This document shows positions 1 through 10,500 of a stretch of DNA of 46,254 bases, in pieces. The stretch covers positions 6,948,246 through 6,994,499 of the forward strand of contig NC_049990.1 in assembly GCF_000003815.2 (NCBI RefSeq), in the 5' to 3' direction. Each line of letters starts with the position of its first letter. The first letter of the stretch is position 1. The DNA comes from Branchiostoma floridae (Eukaryota > Chordata > Leptocardii > Amphioxiformes > Branchiostomatidae). The translations under genes and the position numbers were made by a program. The notes beneath the pieces were generated by a model that did not search any database, was not told where the DNA came from, and saw nothing but the letters and a program-made list of their open reading frames with translations.

Positions 1-1457
1 TCAATACACATGTATGATTTTGAACTCTAACATTTTCTGGGGAAGTACTCATCAAGCAGGTAAACAAAAAAGACATCTATTGGACAAAGTCTCCGGCTGG
101 CAAAGTGGTTTGCTTTGTTGAAATTCCAATGGCACTGTTGTCTTTGCATGTTTTTTAAAGCAGTTTGCATTCTTCAAAGTCAAGTCACAAAGTTGTCCTT
201 GCATACTTTTCAAGTAGGATTTTCTTGAAGTCCTTGTGAAAACATTCTTCACACAAAGCTAAGATTTTTCTTCTTTACAAAGCTTAAATGTTGGCAGATT
301 CCTAGTCACACATCCCATCCCACAAGTGGAAACATAAGATTGATGTTACCCTTAGCTAGTAGCCATGGCCTTGCTGTCTTCCTACAGGTGCAAGTGATTA
401 TGTCAGGAGGATAAATCTTTCCATGTTTTGGTCTAAGCCATGACCGTGGGTCCTTTACAGGATTAATCAAACCCTCTTTTTGGTTTAGCCATGACCGGGG
501 GTCTTTCCTGTCACCAATGAAGGAGGCTCAAGTACATTGTACTTCACACCAAGCTCCGAGTGTGACTAAGGAGGTTAAAAAAGGACCTCCTTGGTGTGAC
601 AAAACAACATGTTTTGCTCACCCCCTGTGCGGGGTATCTCAGGGAAGCTGCAGTGTGTTGGTAGTTAAGCACTCAAGGAAAAAAATGTTTTACGCTTTGT
701 GTGTTTTGTTCTCTTGTTTGTCTTTAAAGTCATATGTACTTGTAAGTTTTGCATGATTTTCCCAGTTTAAAGTCAAGGTTAACACAACTCCAATTTAGAA
801 TGGAGCAACACCACCATTCTGCAATCCAGCAAAATCCTTCATCCCTCCAGGCCCACACAACACAGTCTTGACCTTTGTCAAAGCCTTGACCTTGGTTTTG
901 AACTCCTTACGTAAGGCTTTGATTCTTAGGACTGGAACAGATTAAAGGAAACAAAGTCCAGGGGCAAACAACACGTTACCACCAATTTTCCATGATCCGT
1001 TTAGTACGAGTTGTGAACAGTCTTGTCTATCAATGTAATCAATTGTAACAACCCTTAACTGTACTGAATAACAAAGAACCTGGTGTTTTATTCAGTCGAC
1101 AACTGAGCGACTGTCTGTCACCTTCCTCAGAGCACTTCTGACTGGTTCAGATCGCACTGCAGGTGTCGCTGCTTACAGATACAGTCCCAAACTTTAACAT
1201 ACAAATCAAAGTATTTACATATTATTACAATAGCCTTCCAATACCATGCCAAAGACAAAATAGATTATCAACACACTGCCCCTATGGCTTCAAAAAAGCT
1301 TAGATTGTACTGAAGATTAGCCAAATAGCAAAACTGAAACTCAAAACAACTGAATATGATTTTTGGTAAATGGTCAGACGTTTCAGATAACATCCGTTAT
1401 CTTTCATCAGTGACTATCAGGACTGTTTTAACTGTTGAATGTACATGTATGCTCTGT
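1..1457. other. Upstream region without a confident gene
   Basis: No reading frame here has coding character or a convincing splice partner. A short motif (TTGGTTTAGCCATGACCG with small changes) occurs twice, at about 428-450 and 480-503. An imperfect inverted repeat (AAGGAGGTT...GACCTCCTT) lies at about 569-596. The stretch at 1365-1425, with AGATAACATCCGTTATC-type dyad symmetry, looks like part of a dispersed repeat, but no second copy is present in the window. The promoter and any upstream exon of the following gene should lie in or before this region; none could be fixed. Confidence 0.4.
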
Positions 1458-1462
1458 AGAAC

Positions 1463-1608
1463 ATGGTCCCTGGAGGAGAGAAACTGCCTCCATTGGCCAT
1501 AGAGAAGGCACAGAGAACCAACAGCCTCCTGTCTCCTTCCTCTTCATCATCTTCATCAGCATTCAGCACCAGTGACAACGAAGTCAGCACTCATGACATG
1601 CAAGGCAG
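1463..1608 (+). CDS. Coiled-coil gene, exon with start codon
   Basis: This exon codes the Ser-rich N terminus, beginning MVPGGEKLPP. The donor is GGCAG|GTTTCC, leaving two bases (AG) that combine with C of the next exon to make Ser. The seven-serine run is coded by mixed TCT, TCC and TCA codons, so it is not a simple triplet expansion. Confidence 0.6.
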
Positions 1609-3093
1609 GTTTCCACTTTCTTTTATGTTGCCATCTCAAAATGCAGGATGAAATAGCTAAAAGCAATTATAGAATGATTGCTAAACAAATGTTTTAAACA
1701 ATTCCTGAATTTTCGAATTGCGAAACAAGGATTTATATTCTCTTCCAGGGTATCCGTTCAGATACATGTACTAAGAATCCTTGATTTTGTAAAATAAAGT
1801 ATGCTGCAGACCACAAAAAAACTTTAAAGATCAAAATGATGATCATAGTATAGTTAGCTATACAAATGATATAGCCTACCAAACCTTTCCATTGTCCAAC
1901 ACTGCAAAATGTATATTGCCACAAAAATAATGTTGTCAATTGTCATAATGTAGATTTGTCCAGCCACCTACAAAACCACATCAAGGAGACCCGGCTGTTG
2001 CCTGAGAAATTGTCAAACCTGGACCGGACGGTTCGTGGCCACAACATCTTCATCACAGAATTCCAGCGCAGGGAGACGGAAGTCTACAAGATGTTGGCAG
2101 AACACGAAAAAATCATCTCCCAGGTGTGTTCTAAGGAATTTGCTTTAACTTGCTCACTCCCTTCCTCCTTTGTCTTACTTGACAATGGTTGGTTAAAGAA
2201 TATGACCCTTTACTGATGTTACAATTGCATACATACATGTATATCTGAATGTCCATTCGTGTCAATACACCTTTGTTAGTTACAGTCTGTTCTTCTTTGA
2301 TGGGGGCGCTAACATAAGTTGTCTTAACTTCAGTGCATTGTCATCTTGTCTGTGTTCATTCATGTTTGCTTAATGAATAAACAATTGTTGATCTTTTGGA
2401 TATCAGTTGGTCTTGTCATTTGGTTCGCTGAGAATCTAAAGGTTCTGTATTACAACTCCATGCTGAGGCCCCAATGTTTGGCCCTTGGGAAAGGCACTTA
2501 ACACCTACTTCCTCACTTGACTCAGGTAAAAATGAGTACTACCTAGCTTTAATTAGGGAAGTCCTCTTGGCTAAATGTACTGTGTTTGAGCCTATAAGGA
2601 CAGCCAAACCTCTAGCACATCTACCCAGTAGTCACCCAACTCATTTGTCAAGTAGAGTAGGGGTGACTGTTGTGCTTCTGGCTGAAAACGCAAGCTACTA
2701 CAATGTAGCTTGTCAAAAAAGCACGATCATGCTTCAGCCTAGTTTGAGATGACTTCTTTATGATGACCTTTCTTTACCTTATCACACCCCACATAGGTGA
2801 TGCAGACAGCTGATGCCATACAGCAGTACATCGCCATCTACATGACGTCCCAGGCCATCGGGCCAGAGCTTCGCCAGGAGTGGGAGGATCGCTACGGCCT
2901 CCTGACCGGTGCCATCACGGATGTGACCAACGAACTGAAAGACCTGAAGGCGGCCGTCGAGCCCAAAATGGAGAAGGTTCGCGGCATCACCGCGGTGCAG
3001 AGGTCGGTGGACGACATGGAGTACAAGGTGACTGACCTTGAGGACAAGGTCAGGAATATACAGTACACTCTGGCCACCCTGCCGCGGCATTAG
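1463..3093 (+). CDS. Uncharacterised coiled-coil-like protein, three exons
   Basis: I do not recognise this family. Three exons, 1463-1608, 1964-2123 and 2797-3093, join in phase into 201 codons including the stop, about 200 residues. The first 45 or so residues are low-complexity and Ser-rich, with a run of seven serines, and look disordered. Residues about 48-200 are rich in Glu, Lys, Leu, Gln and Asp with heptad-like spacing (for example YKVTDLEDKVRNIQ), suggesting a long alpha-helical or coiled-coil segment. No signal peptide or membrane segment is seen. The start is the first ATG after a possible acceptor (TCTGTAG at 1452-1458), so an upstream exon that is non-coding or extends the protein cannot be excluded. 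The stop is at 3091-3093. It converges on the minus-strand C5orf34-like gene. A scaffold or adaptor role would be a guess. Confidence 0.7.
1964..2123 (+). CDS. Coiled-coil gene, middle exon
   Basis: The acceptor is TTTGTCCAG and the donor is CCCAG|GTGTGT. The exon has 160 bases, one completing the previous codon plus 53 codons. It codes a charged helical segment (HLQNHIKETRLLPEKLSN and onward). Confidence 0.75.
2430..2720 (+). mobile_element. SINE-like insertion in intron 2 of the coiled-coil gene
   Basis: The body contains GGCCCTTGGGAAAGGCACTT, then a GTAAAAATGAGTACTACCT segment, and ends with a tract like GAGTAGGGGTGACTG. The same order of blocks occurs at 29874-30100 and 30195-30720, where the first copy has a clear tRNA-like head. 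The head here is decayed. Boundaries are approximate. Confidence 0.6.
2797..3093 (+). CDS. Coiled-coil gene, terminal exon
   Basis: The acceptor is CACATAG followed by GTG ATG CAG in frame. The 99 codons include the stop TAG. The exon is markedly richer in C and G than its flanks and has strong third-position C/G preference, supporting real coding. It ends in ...TLATLPRH. Confidence 0.8.
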   Translation: MMQTADAIQQYIAIYMTSQAIGPELRQEWEDRYGLLTGAITDVTNELKDLKAAVEPKMEKVRGITAVQRSVDDMEYKVTDLEDKVRNIQYTLATLPRH

Positions 3094-4400
3094 GGCTGAC
3101 AAGGTTTCATGGAAAGACTCTGGTTTAGCCAAGTACACCTGTACTTGTAGTTGTACTGACTGTGCATGTAGAAAATGATGCCATGAAAAATACATGCTAA
3201 GTACAAGTTTGTTTACTGTCTTGTACAAGCTTTTTGTTTGACGTCATCCATGTTCTGTTGGATTATAGGAAATGTCTGTAAAATACACCAAGATTTAATC
3301 CAAACACCTGCCAACATGATTGCTGGGGATAACTTACAATTATAATGATCATTGATGTCAATGGAAATTATCTATCATTTTTACATTATGAGGTTTATAT
3401 TCATGTACAGGCACAGTAACATAACTTAAAATGGTTTGGGTTTGCAGTGTTAGTATTAGATGTCAAAGGGGGATCTGTTTAAAACTCTTGCCTATACATG
3501 TATGTCTCTGTTACATGCACTGTGTAACGACAAATGAAATAGCTGAAAAGTTTTGGACTGTTACTACCTCAGGTCTGTATTTTCAACATTAACTGGCATA
3601 AACTTCTTAACACAGTCTGTGGACATTCTGACAGGATTTTGCTGTAGGTGATTATTTCATGATTTGTAGCCTTCTTTGTAAGTGTCAACGGGCCGTTAAT
3701 ACTCAGCGACTAGAATTACAGATTTTTTTCTGTATTTGAAAAAGATAGCTCTCTCCAAAATGTAAATCGGAGAGATACATGTATGATATTTATGATGTAA
3801 TTACAAGTTTAAGGTACAACAATACACGTACTTTAATCAATATACGGTTTACTACACATTACATGTACTATTAAAATAATGTACATGACTATGTAATACT
3901 TAAAAGCCAGAGAAGATGATGAAGATGAAGAGATATTTTGGAGATTGTTTGTAAAAGTAGGTACGTTGTTGAATGATTTTGTATGCTCATGCTGAAGGTC
4001 TTGAAATGTAATTGTGTGAGTTGGATGAATTATGGAAAAAGATTCCCTTCATTTGAAGGACTGAAAGTTGTAAATACTATAGATGTTTAATGATTTTTAT
4101 GATATTAGTAATATTTCCTGTGCTAGTTTTTTGTCAGTTGTATGGCATGGTGGATAATAGTTGTATTCTTTTTATCTTATCAAGACTTAGTACATACTAG
4201 TATACGTCTGTAAGTGCTATGTTGGCTTGATATCCAATTTTACAGATGTCGAGTCTCTATGTCCTACATGTATTTGCATAAGTGGACAAGAAGACTCATC
4301 ATCAGTCGCTATGATAGGTTGGAAAGCAGGCTTGGGTTATGTAACTTACATAGCTGTTTTCTGTGGTCATCAATAAATGTGTTCAAACTTGAGTTACTTT
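3094..4400 (+). other. Probable 3' UTR of the coiled-coil gene
   Basis: This is AT-rich non-coding sequence after the stop codon with repeated ACATGTA motifs. A canonical AATAAA lies at 4372-4377, so cleavage near 4390-4400 is plausible. That gives a 3' UTR of about 1.3 kb if no earlier signal is used. Confidence 0.45.
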
Positions 4401-5779
4401 GATTATTTACAGTTAATCATGATATAAAATGAGTGCAGGGTTGATATTCATGACAATAACTAACTTTATACTCATTATGCTATTTGTAAGAAAGACGTAC
4501 AACTTACCTGTTTGGTTGACAGGTTTCTTGAACTCCAAGGTACAAGAAATATATTGGCCAATTTTGCTTACAAAGTGATACAATTGAAAAAAGGATACAA
4601 TTGAAGCACTTGATCTTGCTTAATTCTGCTGCGATAGCTCTGTGGAGACAAAAGGGCCAAAGAAAAAGAACATGTTTGTCATTCTATGGATTTCAAAAGA
4701 TCATCATATGAAAATGGTATATTTCTGTAGTAACTGTATGAAGTTTGGAAAATTGAAGTGCTACTGTTAGCACTGAGTCTCTAAATGTTGTTCTAAAAAT
4801 ACCTTGGAATTGTTACAGGCATACTGTACTCACTGTTACCTTGCTTTCAAAAATTCTCTTCACAGAATAAACATAGATATCCAAGGCTTTACTGAATTTA
4901 TGTTGACACAGACTAGACATGATGAAAAAAATGGTGATTTTACCCCTTCTTTTCTGGATCATACACAGTTCCCCTGTAGAAGTCTGCTCTCTCCTGAGGT
5001 GTGCACCTCACCCACCCTGCCCACTCCACTGCTGCCTGCACGTACCTACACAATACACAACACAAACACGATAAAAAACAGTGGTATACAATGTAACCCT
5101 AGTTCACCTTTATCCGAGGGTAACCTATATTTGTTGTTTGTACAACAAAAAAAACGTATTTAGGGATATAAAGACAAAGTTTCAAGATTTATATACAATA
5201 CACAAAAATGTTAGCCAGGTCAATTTCCTTTAAACTACGTCACAAGAATGTCACTTTTCTAATATTTCTGCAGAGTTTCAGAAAAGGACAATTTACGGAG
5301 GCATGTGTTGTTCCAAGTAAACACTCAGTATAAATGTTAGCTTTTCCTTATTTGATGCAGGCCTAGAGGTGACAGTACCAGAACACCTTGGTATCATTAG
5401 CAGAGGCTCTAGGCAGGATAGAGCTGTTATTAATCTGTCAACGTAAAACAACTGTGGGTTGATACATATTTGAACAACAAGATGCCAGGAAATGAGTTTC
5501 TCCTGCTAGCTGTGGTTTTGACTTTTTTGAGGAAAAAGCTTTTTTTTTACTACCTTGTTAACATAATGATGAAATTCTGTCCAGAACCGTCTTTCAGAAC
5601 TGTCAAAGCCCTCAGAATACAAATCCCTAAATTCCAATGAACTGGAATTCCACTTTCAATTTTTTATCTTTCTATGCAAACTCAGGATGCATTGGTCCCC
5701 TGTGGTTCACGATCACAGTGGTACCATCACAACCCAAGATCACAACCCAGTGTGGTAACAATGTGTAAATGTGTGTAAA
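4401..5779. other. Intergenic region between convergent genes
   Basis: Nothing here has convincing coding potential. The longer open frame at 4804-5163 (plus) has composition like its AT-rich surroundings and no supporting splice sites. No repeat with a second copy was recognised. Confidence 0.4.
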
Positions 5780-6095
5780 GCATGTCCTGATTGAGCCCCA
5801 GACCCCCCATGGTCAGGAACAGTAGCAGGCCTGGTCATAACATGGGTCTCTACCAGACTCTGACCTGGCCGAATAGTAATAGGAGACTTTGGCAATGTTA
5901 GCAACAATAGCCTTCAAGGAGTTAACTGTCCTAGAAGTGAACTGACGGCCATCTGGATAGACTACAAAAGACTGACAAATTTTTCTATTTTTCATCCAGC
6001 TAAAACATCTGCTTGGAGACTAGTAAAGCATCTCCTGATGAGCGATCCCCAGACCCCATGTTCAGGACCAGTAGCAGGTCATGTCCCCAGCAGGG
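5780..6095. repeat. Pair of about 65-bp direct repeats
   Basis: The sequence AAAGCATGTCCTGATTGAGC and the following CAGACCCCCCATGGTCAGGAAC at about 5776-5840 recurs with changes at about 6025-6095 (CCCCAGACCCCATGTTCAGG). The 185 bp between them includes a minus-strand open frame (5995-5813) with a fair donor (CGGCCAG|GTCAGA at about 5862-5870). This could be repeat sequence or hold the missing end of the C5orf34-like gene; the sequence alone does not decide. Confidence 0.5.
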
Positions 6096-6127
6096 GATGG
6101 AGAAGTCCCAGTCACCCGCGACCACCT
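6060..6127 (-). CDS. Weak candidate for the C5orf34-like terminal exon
   Basis: After an acceptor-like CTACACAG at about 6128-6135, the phase left by exon 8 reads WSRVTGTSPSPAGD and stops about 20 codons later. The resemblance to a short RRLTQTSP-like stretch of vertebrate C5orf34 is slight, and the stop falls in one of the direct repeats at 5780-6095. This is a pointer, not a call. Confidence 0.15.
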
Positions 6128-7204
6128 GTGTAGTCACCTAGCCACCAAACCTGCAGAAGGGGGTCGGATCTCTGTAGGGGGTAGGGCAACAACCTTGGGT
6201 GGTTCTCAACATTTGGGAGAACCACTTTCCCTTTCACGCAAATAGGAGTCTGCTTTTCAGAGATACTGTATTGTCTCCAATTGTGTACACACTTATTAAA
6301 ATGTTCATATTGCAAGCAGGTGTTCCAGACAGAGGGCAAAGTCAGGGTGTGTACAAAACTACATGTTTACGCAACTGGAGACAATAGTGACAGGTATAAG
6401 TAGTTACACATATATATGTATGTGTAAATCAATCAATGCTGTGTTCCTCATATGCAGTCAAAATGAAGAAGTACTTGACATGTACTGTATTTTGATAAAT
6501 ATCAATGATCAATGTTTTCTTTTTAATGAGAATGTAAATGTAAATGTTGCTGAGGAAAGAGTGATTTACTCTTAGTGAAACAAAATGTAAGAAAATGTAG
6601 GAAAATTACATTAAGTACATACATTCATATTGAAACTTTGAACCTGAAAATAATGGGGACTGTATAGGGAAAATGAATGCAGTGTTAGTACAGTACACAT
6701 GGTAGTGAAACTTTCTGTACTCTGTCAATACACTCTCATACAGCACACACAGGTCCACATGGACTACAGATAGACCGACTTCAAAGCCAGTTTAAGATGA
6801 TAAATCATTTAACTGTAGGGTTCCCCTGGTACAAATCACTGCATCACATTTACAGCATACCATGACTGAACAGAACAGCAGTTGTGTAGAAAAAACTTCT
6901 TGACTCAATTTAGCGATGTTTTCTGGTCAGTGTCATGCTCAGCATGTTTTAAAGGAATTGATTGTTGTTCCATGTGGGAGCTTCTCTGTTTGTCTTCAGT
7001 TTATGAAATGCACAGTGGGTAGAATATATTTGACCTGTACCTACATGTACATGTACATGTAATAAGTACATCACTTATTAGGTACAGGTCAAAAATACAT
7101 TAACAGGACTACACACACTACTGGACGTTGAAGGAGATGGACTGTGGATGGGAGGGGAGCAACGACTAGCAACAGACTTTTTGCTTTTTGGACAGACAAG
7201 GATA

Positions 7205-7335
7205 ATGAGAAGGTCGTGTAAAGTGCCTTTCCCAAGGGCACGATGTTAGGGGCACGGCGGGTATCAAACTCTGAACCTCTAGATTTCGAGTTGAACGCTC
7301 TGCCAGTTATGTCACACACAACGCCACCAACTGTT
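7205..7335 (-). mobile_element. tRNA-headed SINE fragment
   Basis: Read on the minus strand, it has an A-box-like AACTGGCAGAGCGTTC, a B-box-like GGTTCAGAGTTTGATACCC, then GTGCCCTTGGGAAAGGCACT. These are the same blocks as the better preserved copy at 29874-30100. It sits about 50 bp below exon 8 of the C5orf34-like gene. Confidence 0.7.
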
Positions 7336-7388
7336 GTTGAAGACCATGGAGACCCTGATGTGGCAAAGATGTAAATGACGCTGATTAC

Positions 7389-7519
7389 CTGTGAAATTGC
7401 CCAGGTGCATGCTGTGGTACTGTACAATACTGGCCATTGGGCAGCAGCAATCTGCACACCTGGTCTGCAGCAACACACTGGCTCCCTCTAGTGATAGATC
7501 TTTGTACTGCATCAAAAGC
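7389..7519 (-). CDS. C5orf34-like, coding exon 8
   Basis: 131 bases. The acceptor is TTCTCTTGCAG and the donor TTTCACAG|GTAATC, leaving phase 2. It codes VCRLLLPNGQYCTV, matching the CKLTFPDGQEQ strand of vertebrate C5orf34. It is followed by QHAPGQFHR, so at least one more exon is needed. Confidence 0.8.
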
Positions 7520-10500
7520 CTGCAAGAGAAAAATTCAACTTTGAGATGTTTGCACTGCACTGCACATGACATCATAATGTATTGAGTACTGTTACCAAAA
7601 GTTAGCCTCTTGTTCCCTTGAAAAAAGAGCAACCACTCATTCCCTTCCAAATCAAAATACAATCCAACCTTTTCATCAACTTTAATAAACTAACAAATCA
7701 ACAGTTTCGGTAAGTTCTTTTCCAAGGCTCCAGGCATATGTAATGGCCCAGCTAACAGTGAAATACATGTTTTCAGGTTTTGTCATAGTACATTTTTCAG
7801 ATGTTTCACATTTATCTATCTTAACCTTCCCCTATTGAGCACTAGAAATTTAAAGACGTTTATCAATAAGCCTGAAAAGCATGCATAAAAGACTGAGCAA
7901 GACCCTACATCTGGTTGGAGATAAGAAAGGTCTTTCTTTACCCTCTCGACTTTCTCAGGACTGTGTTGTTTACATCTCTGTACTCTTCCTGAGAAGTCGA
8001 ACACCGTGTCCAACACCATTCTGTCCTCAAACAGGCTTTTCATTCATTTTTCTTGTGTTCAAAAACCTGAGAAACATGTGTAAAAGATTGAGCAAGATCC
8101 TACATCTGCTTTACGATTAGTAAGAAAGGTCTTCGTTGTTTTACCCTTTCCACCTTCTCAGGACTGTGTTGTTTACACCTCTGTACTCTCCCTGAGAAGT
8201 CGAACACCGTGTCCAACACCGTTCTGTCCTCAAACACGACGTGGACCCTCCCGTCGGAGTACGCCTGGAACCTGCCCAGTCCCGCCACCTCGCTCTCCTC
8301 CAACAGCATGCTGGGAAGGGGAGGGGTGGGGTCAGCTGCTGGGTCATCCTGTGGGTTCAAAGGTCAGGTGTTAGAAGTGGAAAGCATCAAATCAAGCCTC
8401 CTTGATACAATTTGACTCTAACTTATAATCAAGTGGCTCCAGTTGGGCAAAACTACGAAAGCTTCACCCTCCTTTTTCAGCACTGGAAACCAGTGCTGAA
8501 GATGGCTTCAGCACTGGAAACCGAGTGCTGAATGTTCGTCAGCACTGGAAAACCAGTGCTGACATACAGTATTATAAATTTGGAGTTACGACACGTCCTT
8601 TGCTCGACTCAAGGACGTCATATAATGTCCTTGCTCGACTAAAACGTAAGATTGCTGGATTATAAACGTCACCTATCGTTACATTCTGCTCTATAACACC
8701 TCTATAACTCTATAACAGTGTTCATTTGTCGATTACCTTCGGGGATAATGGAAAATACTCGCGATCGTCGTGACGCTTTCTTTACGTGGGCGGTAATAAT
8801 AATAAAGTTGTTTGCAATCCCGTTTTAATGATATCCATTCCTTATACATTTCAATTACACAAAACAACACAAATTCAGGCTTTTTTGCATCTGTATCTAT
8901 CTTACGTTATATAGCCGGTATAACCGCCGTTCGGCGTAACACACCAGCTAAAACTGCATAAACTTGAAAAATCATCTTTATTAGTATCGTATATAGTACC
9001 GCTTTCAGTACTTTGTATCTATACTCTATACATACACCAAGTTACACATTAAATTGAATAGCACAACCAAAAGTTTAACTTTATTTTTAATCAGTATTCG
9101 TCAAGTACCGCTCTCAGCACTAGGACACTCCAGTGCTCGAAAGACTTCGGCACTGGTTTGAAGAACGTTCCAGTGCTGAAAAGATGTCAGCACTCGTTTT
9201 CCTGTGCTGAAGATTTCTCAGCACTGGTGATCCAGTGCTGAAGTGCCCCTGAGCACTGGAAAATCGAGTGCGGAAGGCGAAGCTTTTGTATATCAGCACT
9301 CGGTTCCAGTGCTGACGGCGGTTTCAGCACTGGGTAACCAGTGCTGAGTGACCTTTGACCTGACCCGTCGCCGCCCGGGCCGCGAGTTCAGCACTGGAGC
9401 CGAGTGCTGACGAACATTCAGCACTGGAAAACGTCTTTTCAGTACTGGAAAACGAGTGCTGACGTCTTTTCAGCACTGGAAAACGACTGCTGAGGGAGCT
9501 TCAGCACTGGAGAAAGGCCGATCAGCACTGGAAAACGAGTGCTGAACATTCTTCAGCACTGGGCGCCGAGTGCTGAGGCCGATTCGACCATTGTTTTCAG
9601 CACTCGGTTCCAGTGCGGAAGGTGAAGCTTTCGTAGACTTGCTCCAGTTGGACCAGTTGAGAAACTCATTGAAAGAACGAACAGCCATGTAAAATTCTCA
9701 CCTTCCAACAAGATTTGGCTGCCACTGTTGCTCCTGATGTTACCAGGTTGTTGCTGTGCTCCAAAAGCCTGGAAAGAAAAATGCATATTGAAATTTGAGG
9801 TAGAATTACATGCATGTTATCTGTTGGCACCACTTTGTATTCCAAAGGAGGGAAGGGATTAAGACATCTACATTTGCAGGACACCTTGTAAATGGGACTG
9901 GACTCTTCTACTCCTTGCCACTTTGTCATGTACATGTAGCAGCAAGGGTCTTGGATAAAGGAAGCTATCCTTGCCCTGAATTCATCAGCCCAAATGTTGA
10001 CAAATAAAATCCCTATTGCTGTGTTGCTAAGAACCCAGTGTAGACAGACATTGATGTTACATGTACCTTGCAGCCATGGTGACCAGCCTGGCTGGAGAGT
10101 AGGCAGCTCCTGGGAGATCTGGGGGGAGACTGGAGACACACAGGACATGCTGCTGGAACTGGGGGGAGGCAAGAAGACAATGACTAAACATAATTTTATG
10201 ACTATAAGATGATATTTACTAAAACTTTGATAAGACACAAGTTTAAATTTCTAAATTTAAACTTAAATTTAAATTTTAAACTTTTAAATTCTAAACTTAG
10301 ATTTAAACTTAAATTTCAAAGTTTTAAACTTTTAAAATTGGCTTTCTCCCATGTCAAACTTTCTTTCACAAGATAATAATGGACTAATGACTATAGTAAA
10401 GATACAACTATGAGATGATATGTACATCTTGGCATAAAACTGTTAAATATTATGGAAAAGTATACAAATGTAAAATTACTCTGTCTGCATGGACTTCAAA

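Noticed and set aside
9666-10238. 190-codon minus frame spanning C5orf34-like exons 5 and 6
   Set aside because: It reads through the intron. Homology supports different frames in the two short exons joined by splicing.
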